Shown here in pieces: positions 55,484 through 64,000 of a stretch of DNA of 64,000 bases. Source of the stretch: Platerodrilus igneus (taxonomy: Eukaryota; Arthropoda; Insecta; Coleoptera; Lycidae). Where the stretch lies: NCBI GenBank assembly GCA_036346225.1, contig JARFIW010001750.1:1736001-1800000 (forward strand), written 5' to 3'. Under the pieces are notes generated by a model, which was given only the letters and a program-made list of their open reading frames with translations, had not been told where the DNA came from and searched no databases. The stretch's first letter is position 1. Each line of letters begins with the position of its first letter. The position numbers and the translations under genes were made by a program.

Positions 55484-56559
55484 CTAAAAAAAAATCTATT
55501 AACTGAGTAAAATAACCAATGTAAAAGTTTCTAAATACTACATTTTATATTTGTCTGTTCTACATTTTAAACGATACATATAACGCCACATCATATCGTC
55601 AATGTTGTGCCTTTCTTTCAATGCCTACCATTGACTGAATTATGGTTAGTCAAAGTATAAATGGACAATAAAACTAATTAGTCATAGGTACGATTGGTCA
55701 ACAGACTTTGCTATTATAACATACACACACATATACACATACAACATACACTTTGGAATAATTGATTCCAGTGTTGTTGAGTATATAAAAGGATACTCAG
55801 GAGAGAAAGCGGGTGCATCACCAAACAGATATTAAACAAATGTGGCCTTCAATATTTTTACCTGATGTCCAGTTAGAGCGGTGAAGATTCTTGGATCCAG
55901 AACACTTATTACTGCACTGGAAAATTAATATAAAGTGGTGAGATAGTCCTATGCGAGGACTGACCTCCGAAAAAAGCAACTTTTTCTTCAAGTGGTGACA
56001 ATGGACTATGCTACGCCATGCAGTCACCCAACATATATGACAAACAAGATAGAACATTGAAGGTGAAGATCAATTTAAATAACAGAGCAGATACTATTAA
56101 CAAAATAAACTTAAATTTTATAGTAATAATATAAGAAACTAAATGAATGTATACAGGGTTGAACGGAACAAGTGTATTATGACATTTTTGTCTTGTATGA
56201 AGTTGACATCATATATTTTATTTGATTTTGTTTTTGCTGTTGAGGCACATTTTCATGGCATGATAGCAGAAAACAGTGCATTCTGAATTCATATGCTACT
56301 GAAATTTTTTACACCAACGTTGCTGAGTTGAATGCTGAAATAAGAAATTTATTTCAAAGTTGTCACAACCACCTTCTTAGTTTTATTAAGATCAGTTGCA
56401 GCACATTCTAGAATCAAATTGTTGTTAATATCAGATCGCAAGAGGCGAAAAACAAATGGTGCACAGTGCTAAAGAAATTAGTAGAGCGTAGAACCTGCAA
56501 ATTTTGAAGATTTGTAAATTTCTTAATATTTGCAAAAATCATTTATTACAGAATTTGTA
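55484..56559. other. POMT2 5' intron, no clear feature
   Basis: About 1.08 kb; a 55-bp exon-like piece near 55871-55926 was considered and rejected. No element recognised. Confidence 0.45.
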
Positions 56560-57122
56560 ATCACTGGCAATTTGGTTTTGTTGTTTACCGCAGTAAAAAA
56601 ATTAAACTTGCATTGTTACTCTTTAGACAATTATAATGCATTCATAAAAATGTCGTAATTGAAGAGAACAAACAGATTTTTCCTCTTGTTTATGCTTTAC
56701 CGGCAACAAAATCTACATAAACTTTCAGTCTCCTTTTTGAAAAATCATATGACATAACTGCTACCGATAATTTTAATTTTGACCCATTGTTTATTGTTTG
56801 TGTGTTTAATCAGGTAGCTTTTAATGCTGCAACATTGGCAAAAGCTAAGAAATCCTAATTTATCTTATCCAATCCATAAACTAGAAAATTCATTGCGATC
56901 ATGCTTGCAGCATTAGCATTATCGCTGTTTTCACAATTTAGTAAAGCATATAACTACTTAAAAAATGAAATGCTGGCTGAAACCTCTATTTCTGGGCTTG
57001 GACCAAATTATATTTCTAGTCACTTGCGATATGTTGATAGTTATGAACAAAAAATTAAGTCTGTGCCCTACTTCTCAGAAACACGTAGCCTATTTCTGAT
57101 CTCAACAAATAATTTATATTAA
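56560..57122 (+). pseudogene. Possible MULE-type transposase scrap
   Basis: In shifting frames the sequence reads IFPLVYALPATKS (compare the P.VYALLP.K block after the first catalytic Asp in MULE transposases), LFEKSYDI, and DPLFIVCVFNQVAFNAA, resembling the D.E.A..NA block, then the 56901-57122 ORF with FSQFSKAYNYLKNEML and YVDSYEQKIKSVPYF. The order fits a MULE-like DDE core, but only short stretches match and the catalytic residues cannot be placed with certainty. Confidence 0.4.
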
Positions 57123-57580
57123 GAACAAACAACCATTTTGAAGATTGACAAAGGGGGTACTCCACTTCAATGTGCAGTTGTCATGTAACAACATTTAACA
57201 TAATTGTGGAAATTCGAAATGAAGAACAAACAGTCAAAACAAAAATCGGAGAGGTCTTATAACACGTGGGCGTTATGGGAAATAAAATCCTAATACAAAA
57301 AGAAGGAAATTAATCTAAAACGAACAAGATTATTATTAAAGCATCCTGTATGATTCTGATTTCGTGTATAGTAGTGCTCAGTAAGAATGGCATTACAATA
57401 AATTGTTAGTTCCATTAAAATTATAAACTTAAAGACCACAAAAGTATCGCTTTGTCTCTGTTAAAAACATATTGGAACAGAAAATAACGTTGAACGAAAC
57501 CAGATTCAAGTATGTAATGTGGTAATGTGACCTTCTTCGCAGGGGGAAATTTAAATAGTGCACAAGCTTTTGTAGGACGT
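57123..57580. other. No gene seen
   Basis: 458 bp, no feature. Confidence 0.5.
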
Positions 57581-58654
57581 AGTTAAATACCAACCGGCAT
57601 GTATCACGTTAGATTTAATTTGTAAATACGAGTATATTTTTAATGAATACGTCATTTCGTCGTCCGACAGCCGTTCGCAAAGGATGCGCAGTGCGCGCGT
57701 GATGTTAAAGACGTCATTGTCACGAGTCGACGAAAACAACTATCTGTCGTGTGTCTTTTCTTTTAGGGATGTAGGTTCCTTCATTTTGCCTTTGTGATGT
57801 TACCTTCCGTTTACGAGTGCAGTAAAGGAAGAATGGATAGTAATTTGATTCAACATGGGTAACTGAACCCAACCCGCAAACATTGTGGGACCCTGAGATT
57901 TCGAGATGCGCCATGTAGTAATTTGTTTTGATTTAAATTGTAATACTTAAAGCGGTTGCATCGCTCTGTGCGGTATCAGTTACAATAAGGCGGAATATGC
58001 GCATTATGCATTAAATTATGACAATGACGGTAGTTATCGTAAGTATAACAATTGCGAGTATAGCAATTGCTCGAAACTGTAACACGTTGGGTGCCATTGT
58101 TACAGTTTCAAACAATTGTTATACTCGCGATAACTACACGTCACTGTCATAATTTAATGCATAATTACGCGGCATAATTCTCGCCATATTGTAACTGATA
58201 CCGAACACGTTTTTAAGGCGATGCAACCGCTTTTTAAGTCAATTTGCAAGCACAATTTAAATCAAAACAAATTACTTACATGGCGGCATCTCGGAATTCG
58301 TCTCAGGGTCCCACGATGGTTTTGCAGTTACCCATGTTAAATCAAATTACCATCCGTTCTTCCTTTTACTGCACTCGTAGGGGAACGACAGGAATTAGGT
58401 AAAAGGTACACAAAGGCAAATGGTAGTAGGAACCTCCATACCTAAAAAGAAAAGACACACGACACAGATAGTTGTTGTTTCGTCAAGGGCTCGTAACTTA
58501 ATAGTGTCTTTTAACACCACGTGCGCACTGCGCATCCTTTTGTGCAGACGCGGCTCTCAGGGACGATGGATATTGACGTATTCATTTAAAAATATACGCT
58601 GGAATTTGTTTGCAAATTAAATCTAACGTGATACATGCCGATTGGCATGTAATA
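57581..58654. mobile_element. Palindromic R-family element (palindrome 2) centred on a primer-binding site
   Basis: The left arm 57581-58084 (plus-oriented LTR) and right arm 58098-58654 (minus-oriented LTR) are inverted copies joined by only 13 bp. Both arms show the R landmarks: CATGCC hairpin end, TTTTCTTTTAG tract before GATGTAGG (about 57757-57775), CCCAACCCGC block, and GTAAGT-type motif (58274-58279 minus). Arms differ by small indels, so it is older than palindrome 1. No clear target duplication. Confidence 0.8.
58083..58096 (-). promoter_or_regulatory. Primer-binding site (tRNA-Lys type) at the palindrome centre
   Basis: On the minus strand the right LTR ends CTGTAACA and, one base later, reads TGGCACCCAACGTG, matching TGGCGCCCAACGTG of the tRNA-Lys(1,2) site at 13 of 14 bases. 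This is where a retroviral primer would start reverse transcription. The opposite LTR begins immediately on its other side. Confidence 0.7.
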
Positions 58655-59619
58655 ATTTCATTTGCAGATTTGGCAAAGAGGTTAACCATTCTTGGAATTT
58701 TGTAAACTTGTGCCATAATAAAAGGGCTACCTGCGAGGATAACTCAAACAAATGGGTTGTGTATGTAAGGGAGCTGTCTCTTTTTTTATGGAAAGTAAGT
58801 AGGACGCACCAGTGGTTTCTGGAAATCCTTAATCCTTTTCAAAACGATGTAATTTAAAACAGTGAATAAAATTTAAATCTTTTAAGTATGTACTTTTTAA
58901 TTATGTGAATTTTAAATATGAAATGGTTGGTATTTATGAAATATGAAGTTAATCAAACATGTAAGTGACTATTCTGTTAAACGATGATCTAGCGATAGAA
59001 CGAGTGTTGGTTAAATCTTAGTATGTTATTTTAAATTATACTCGATTCATCAAATCAAGACCATAAAGATGGTAATTCAGGCAGCCAAATTCTTAATGAA
59101 TGCATGTAAAAAGATATAGCATGTTGACATTACATTTTAGAGAATTCTGGTTTTTGTTATTGGTATTGCAATGCATTGTTGCCAAACCTATTTTGTTGGG
59201 TTTAAAGATAATGCATATCGTGATATGAAGTCTGAACCTATCTTCATGTTAGTGTCAACTGTCGGTTATTTTGCTGCTACATTGAGTTGTCATTAGCCTC
59301 TATAATTTTCTTAATCTTTTTGTAAAAACAGTTCTTGTTAGAACTACCTTTGTTTTTAATGATTTAATTGACTTATTTGAGAATAAACGAATGCCAGCAA
59401 CTTTTAGACAAATGGACTTGTCACCAATACAGTACTTTCTACAGGAGCTCAAACACGGTGGCCCTTTGTTACCTCTAACTGCAATTTAGAAGTACATATT
59501 ATATATATATATACATTAACCTCGGTAAATATGTTAATTTTTCACAATATTAAAGATTAGGTTATTTTATTAAACAACGAATTGATATGATTATACTTGT
59601 TTCAGTGTGTTGGTAATGC
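58655..59619. other. No clear gene
   Basis: About 0.96 kb of AT-rich sequence. The last part may include decayed 5' sequence of the transposase at 59620. Confidence 0.4.
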
Positions 59620-60411
59620 ATGGCTATTAGTCTAATCAACTGTATCGCTGCTATTGCTAATAAAGTAAATCTGCCCAAAAGCCCTAAACATAGTAAATCA
59701 CATTTCACGCCAGTTGTAGACATAACTCCTTGGCAACAAAGTGAAATTAGGAATGTAGTAGCATTTATGCACACAGTAAGTATTACGTATAATACACATT
59801 GCGGTAACTTAATTTAAATTTACTGTAGAACAACATATTACATTACAAACCTTGCAAGAAGCATTTAAAGAACATCACTTTTTTAATTATGGTAAGACAT
59901 CTTTCCCAACAAGGGATTTAAATACTGCAGGGACAACCTTCGATGTGAATTAATGGAATTACCTCATATTACCTTGAAATGTATAAATTTTTTAAAAAAT
60001 ATAGCACTTGAAACATAAAGATGATCTGTTTGTTTTGCTTAATGAATCATGGATTATTACAGATGGAACTGTTGACTGATCATGGCAAGATGACAACAAG
60101 GGAAGTGTAAAAAAGTGATGGAACTGGTGGAACGAGATATATTGTTTTTCATGCTGGTTGTGAGAACAGATTTATTCCTGGTGCGGAATTGGTGTTTGCG
60201 TCAAAATTAAAAGATTCTTATCACCATGTTGAAATGAATCAAGTGAATATCTTACAGTGGTTTGAAAATCAACTTTTAGTAAATTTAGAAAAGCCATCAG
60301 TAATTGTGATGAAAAACGCTAGCTATAACAGCACCATAGAACAAAAACTACCTACTACAAGATCTTAGAGAGCTCATGACTCCATGATAATAAAGTTACA
60401 TTGTTACATGC
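59620..60411 (+). pseudogene. IS630/Tc1-like DDE transposase, main part
   Basis: 59620-59817 is an open N-terminal segment of 65 residues. Then about 59930-60000 reads RCELMELPHITLKCINFL; 60020-60080 DLFVLLNESWIITDGT (equivalent of VDETW, first catalytic Asp, here Asn); 60122-60180 GTGGTRYIVFHAGCENRFIPGA; 60270-60340 NLEKPSVIVMKNASYNS (usual VMDNASYHS, second Asp, here Lys). This is the IS630/Tc1-mariner DDE fold. Both visible catalytic Asps are replaced, so it is dead. The reading is cut by the R7 LTR at 60412 and resumes at 61128. Confidence 0.7.
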
Positions 60412-61027
60412 CGAAAATTGGCATGTAAACATTTCTGTTATTAATTTAAATTTGTAAGTGAATTCGCGCCAATATTTTAAAAGACTTGTGCGTGCATTTC
60501 CGACACTTTAGATAGTTGCGTCGGCGCCCTAGATTGCGCAGATGCGGAGTGGGAAGTAAGTGGTGGTTTCCGTCACGTCTAGGACTAGTCAACTAAACGT
60601 CGAACCGAGTGGTTATCTGTGTGCCGTTTTAACTTGTCTTCTCTTGCAGATATTTTAGGTTTCCTTTTATCTCGTACCTGATTATCGTATCTTTACCTGT
60701 ATCCTTTACCATACCGCTACAGAAGAGAGAAGACAAATTAATTTGACTTCGACGAAAGGGCAAAGGACGACCCACGCCCACAACGCTCAACCAACGCCGA
60801 GAGCCTGACGGGAGAATAGTTGCAATGCTGTGACGAGTTCTACATTTTACGTGAGTACCTTTATCTTTTTTCTTTGTATGTGATAATAATTTGTGGTATA
60901 ATAATGACCTTATTGCGCATTATTAGTCAAATATTTATTGTGTTACCAACTGTCGTAGTGGCTCTTATAAATTACGCACCGGGACTTTAACAGTATAGCT
61001 TAGAGTAGAGAATCATTAAGTATAACA
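60412..61027 (+). mobile_element. R-family solo LTR copy R7 inside the transposase
   Basis: 616 bp, TGTTACATGCCG...TATAACA, flanked by ACAT (60408-60411 and 61028-61031). The terminal hairpin is complete here (TTACATGCC, loop GAAAAT, TGGCATGTAA). GTGAGT is at 60851-60856 and the acceptor-like CTTCTCTTGCAG ends about 60650. The transposase continues on both sides, which proves a discrete 616-bp insertion. Confidence 0.85.
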
Positions 61028-61127
61028 ACATGTGACACAACAATGTTGAAAACAAAACTACTGTGTTTAGTTAAATCATAAGCTTGTTTATACATTTCAA
61101 TCTGGTATCTCTAACTAATTGTTATTT

Positions 61128-61475
61128 TTAGAAATGCACCACCACCGATGTTCATTGTTGATTCTTTAGCCCACAAGTATGGACACTAAGTTTTTCGTTT
61201 GCCACTTTACCACTGCATGTTTAATGAAATCAAAAATTTTTGAGTATAGCCAAAGGTTATTATTGAGACCAGGTAGGACGAAGTGGTGGATCTGCCAAAC
61301 GTTTGTTAGTCATGCGGAGAGAAGCATTAAATCAAGCAACACTAGAAGTATGGAAGAAGATGATTCAGTACACTGAAACTGAAATCAGGAGGTGGTAGAA
61401 CAAGGAAATCATGTTTGACAAAAAAAATGTCGATCCACTTATAATTAATGTTAGTGTAGACGATAGCGGCGAATG
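61128..61475 (+). pseudogene. IS630/Tc1-like transposase, C-terminal part
   Basis: After R7: FIVDSLAHKYGH, a stop, VFRLPLYHCMFNEI (the region of the usual LPPYHC.FNPIE; the acidic residue is shifted), then about 61335-61475 EVWKKMIQYTETEI-like residues, MFDKKNVDPLIINVSVDDSGE and a stop at 61473-61475. The acidic Ser/Asp end corresponds to the two scraps at 7412-7975. Confidence 0.7.
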
Positions 61476-62826
61476 ATTAAGTTATAGTGTCTAACTAAAT
61501 TGTTATCGTGTGACCTTTCAGTTTTAAACAATAATACAATATGTAATAGATTTTTGGCTGTAATTATATCAAATACGAATGTATTGATATTTTTTCTATT
61601 ATCATAAGTAATCATAATGAGTAGCAACTCGACAAGTTAAGCATCTAATAGTTAATACAAATATATACAAAAATAATTTTTTTAAAATGAACTCTGTTAC
61701 TTGATAAAAAATGCTCTATAAGAAAGAAAATAATTTTCATACACATATTGTTTGTGTAGTTTAATTTTACATCTATAGCCACTTTAAATATTGTCATACA
61801 CTCTTGACTAAACATAAAAGCATGGTGTATTTGTATATTGATATAGCACTTGATTTAAAGATCGTAATTGTTGAACTTCGATAGAACGTTTTAAAGTCTC
61901 ATTCTAGCAATTTGGTGGTTATTAATTACATGGAACAGTAGGAGCAATTCACAAATGCTTCATGCTTTTATTTTAGTCAAGTGTATATGAAAATATTTAA
62001 AGTGGGTATAGATGTGAAATCAAACTACACAAACAATATGTGTATGAAAATTATTTTCTTCCTTTTAGTGCATTTTTATCATGTAAGTGTTCATTTTAAA
62101 AAATTAATTTTTTATATATATTTATTTGGAAATTTTTTTTCTTCATTTTTAATCCCACAAGTATGGTGGTCTGAAAACACTATAAAATTCAATAAATTGA
62201 CTTTCTGCCAACATTGACATTGTCACCTGTAACTACTATTATGTATGTCATAAATTAAATTTCCATACTTGAAAATTATTTAATTGTTGCAATTTTAAAG
62301 CAAATTAAAAGCTGATTATTGCATTTTCATCGGAAATAAATACGTGTGTGGAATTTCAAAGCTCTATGGCATCGAGAAGTTTGTTAAAAACCTATTACAA
62401 AATTTGTGTGATATAAAGTGAAGTTAGTAAGACCATTTAATAAAGGGTACAAAAGACTTAACAAAACATTATATCATTTGTTTGGTAAAATTTTCCATTA
62501 CATTGGAACATGTTTGCATTATGGTAGGTCATTAATTGTTGCTGGCTTGCTGACAGGTGGCATACACTATTAAATTCTGAATAACATCGAATTTATGTGA
62601 TCGTATCATCTCATATACTTTCACTAACTGCAGCAATATTTTCACTCAACCAACTACTGCGAGGTGTTGCTGCATTACTAAAAACTAAGTTTGTAGGTGA
62701 TTTCACGTCGGCCTAATATTGTACAGCTTTTTTAAATGTAACTAATTGATAACTCGTTCGGAAAATAAATTTCGTTGCAGACTAATTGTTGTTGAACTGT
62801 GAAACTGCATGTTTACTTGGTCTGGT
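61476..62826. other. No gene seen
   Basis: About 1.35 kb AT-rich; one 78-codon hydrophobic ORF (61981-62217) has no recognisable family and low complexity, so I do not call it. Confidence 0.5.
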
Positions 62827-64000
62827 TGTAACATACTGTTTTAATACGCTCTAATAGTTCTAGTATTCCCAAAAATTGTTATTTTCTAGTTTAATTTTAG
62901 CATTCTAATTATTAGAATGAAGGTCTGCAATTGTAGCGGCTGCGGGATCACCCAAGTAGGTTCCCAGCGAAGTTTCCAGGAAGATCTAATCCAAGAGTCA
63001 ATCAGTTTTCTAAAGGCACTTACTTTAAGGGCACTAAACATGTCAGATTAGTTGCTATATATGATTAGATGTCAATCATGCTTTAGGATCCTATTTATGT
63101 CAGGGTGGTCTGAAGCAATTTTTCAATTAGCGGAGCACCCAACTAAAAGTAGTTCCGAGATCTACTTGTGTGGCAATCTTAGGCAATGGGCAGTTTAATT
63201 AATCTTAAAGATTTACGACCGGCGTATCCTAAGCCGAGTATGAGCGCCAAGAAAGGGGTTATTTTTCAATTAACTCAAATGTATATAAGGATGCCAGCCG
63301 GTGGTAATCGGGTTGTTTATTTCAGACGCGTTAGAGTCTGAAGCTCATGGTCTTTGCAAGATTGAGTAAGTGTTTTATTTCTCTGAAGTCAAGTGCGTGC
63401 CGTTATGTTCTAAGTTAATTATTTTTCTGAGTAAGTAATTATTATATATGGTATTACTATGAACTCAAAGCTGTGTTATGCATCATAAGTCATTTATTTG
63501 TTTAAATACAATATCTGTCGACTTTCATAACATACAACTTCGGGTTAAATGTCCGTTCCAGTATTTAATCCTTTTAGGTTATTGTTAAAGACCGCATCTT
63601 TTGAAGGGTTTCTTATTTTATTGTGTGTCGACGTAGTCCGAGGCTTGTAATAACTAAGCCACGAATTCCGTTATTGTACTATTTGACCCGTGTGAAGGTC
63701 ATGTTTTCCTGTTATTGATGACCCCGTGATTAAAGGAAGGTCGTTTCAGTATGCAAGTTAGTTAGACTACGGTAGCGTTAATTAATTATATGTATTGGGG
63801 TGTTTGCACCCAGAACTGTTGTTAATATTCATAAAATAAGGACTTTAGAATTGTTTAGTTAAGTTGTGTTGTGCTAGCCGGAAACTTAATAACATTTGTC
63901 CCTGTGAAGTGACGTATTTTCTGTCTTGCAATCTTAGTTCATCGCCACGAACAAAGTGCGACGAAAGCTATTACATGATCGGTCCATGGGCCGTTTAATT
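62827..64000 (+). mobile_element. D-family LTR, copy 2, runs off the window
   Basis: From TGTAACATACTG onward it follows 5960-7133 with scattered substitutions and indels, including the TATATAAGG box (63292-63300), the block with GATCACCCAAGTAGG and the block near the window end GGTCCATGGGCC. About 270 bp of the LTR end, and any internal element, lie beyond 64000, so it may be a solo LTR or the 5' LTR of a complete element. Confidence 0.75.

Noticed and set aside
55871..55926. Exon-like piece on the minus strand (TTTTCCAG acceptor, GTAAAAA donor), open for about 18 residues
   Set aside because: The preceding POMT2 exon must end in TG before the donor to complete Cys with the exon at 55483; this one ends in CAG and the residues do not match POMT2. 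Likely chance.
61981..62217. 78-codon hydrophobic ORF that could be a small membrane protein
   Set aside because: Composition follows from AT-rich DNA (Phe, Ile, Lys, Tyr); no start context, neighbours or homology to support a gene.
1..64000. CRISPR arrays, rRNA, tRNA genes, bacterial operons
   Set aside because: Looked for by eye; no regularly spaced repeats, cloverleaf-type B-box pairs or rRNA-like blocks were seen, and the genomic context is eukaryotic.

Overview
This is insect-type nuclear DNA: AT-rich, intron-bearing and packed with transposable elements. The only host gene I can support is on the minus strand. Four exons encode consecutive parts of protein O-mannosyltransferase 2 (POMT2, called twisted in flies): 55399-55483, 55244-55348, 39144-39252 and 14622-14890. 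Their splice sites and phases join perfectly. The introns between them are 50 bp, about 16.0 kb and about 24.3 kb, and nearly all of the long introns is transposon. The 5' exons (beyond 64000) and the C-terminal MIR-domain exons (below 1) are not in the window.

Layout. 1-1513: Copia pol, minus strand, running off the edge. 1688-4151: a head-to-head inverted Penelope-like element (PLE) with RT, GIY-YIG and a hammerhead-like tail. 4152-5662: integrase and envelope remnants of an errantivirus-like LTR element, minus strand. 5960-7407: a solo LTR (family D) with a 4-bp target duplication; a second D copy runs off the right edge from 62827. 7412-7975: two C-terminal scraps of an IS630/Tc1-like transposase. 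9414-12294: three copies of a ~0.5-0.63 kb LTR family, called R here. 12850-14535: a LINE fragment (C) holding an antisense tail of LINE-B. 15372-33022: a six-level nest, namely a hAT element, holding an inverted-repeat element, holding a Tigger-like TA-flanked element, holding a pogo/jerky-like transposon, holding LINE-A, holding an RTE block and a separate LTR-like insert. 33455-36290: a broken RTE with an unknown 1.9-kb insert. 36482-38906: a giant palindrome built from an R-family LTR plus its leader. 39829-40435: solo R LTR. 41311-50139: an almost complete Copia element (identical 5-bp duplications, LTRs differing at one base) with LINE-B inserted in its RNase H region. 50301-53985: a decayed BEL/Pao element whose 5' LTR holds an inverted PLE tail pair. 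56560-57122: possible MULE scrap. 57581-58654: a second R-family palindrome centred on a primer-binding site. 59620-61475: IS630/Tc1-like transposase interrupted by a solo R LTR.

The R family is the most interesting. Unit copies start TGTTAC, mostly end TATAACA, and carry 4-bp target duplications (CATT, AGCT, ACAT, probably TTTC). A tRNA-Lys-like primer-binding site follows the LTR in the composites, so I read them as LTRs. They carry a conserved 5' splice-site-like motif inside the LTR, and twice they form large inverted repeats with U3 ends on both outsides. No bacterial-type features, CRISPR arrays, rRNA or tRNA genes were seen.
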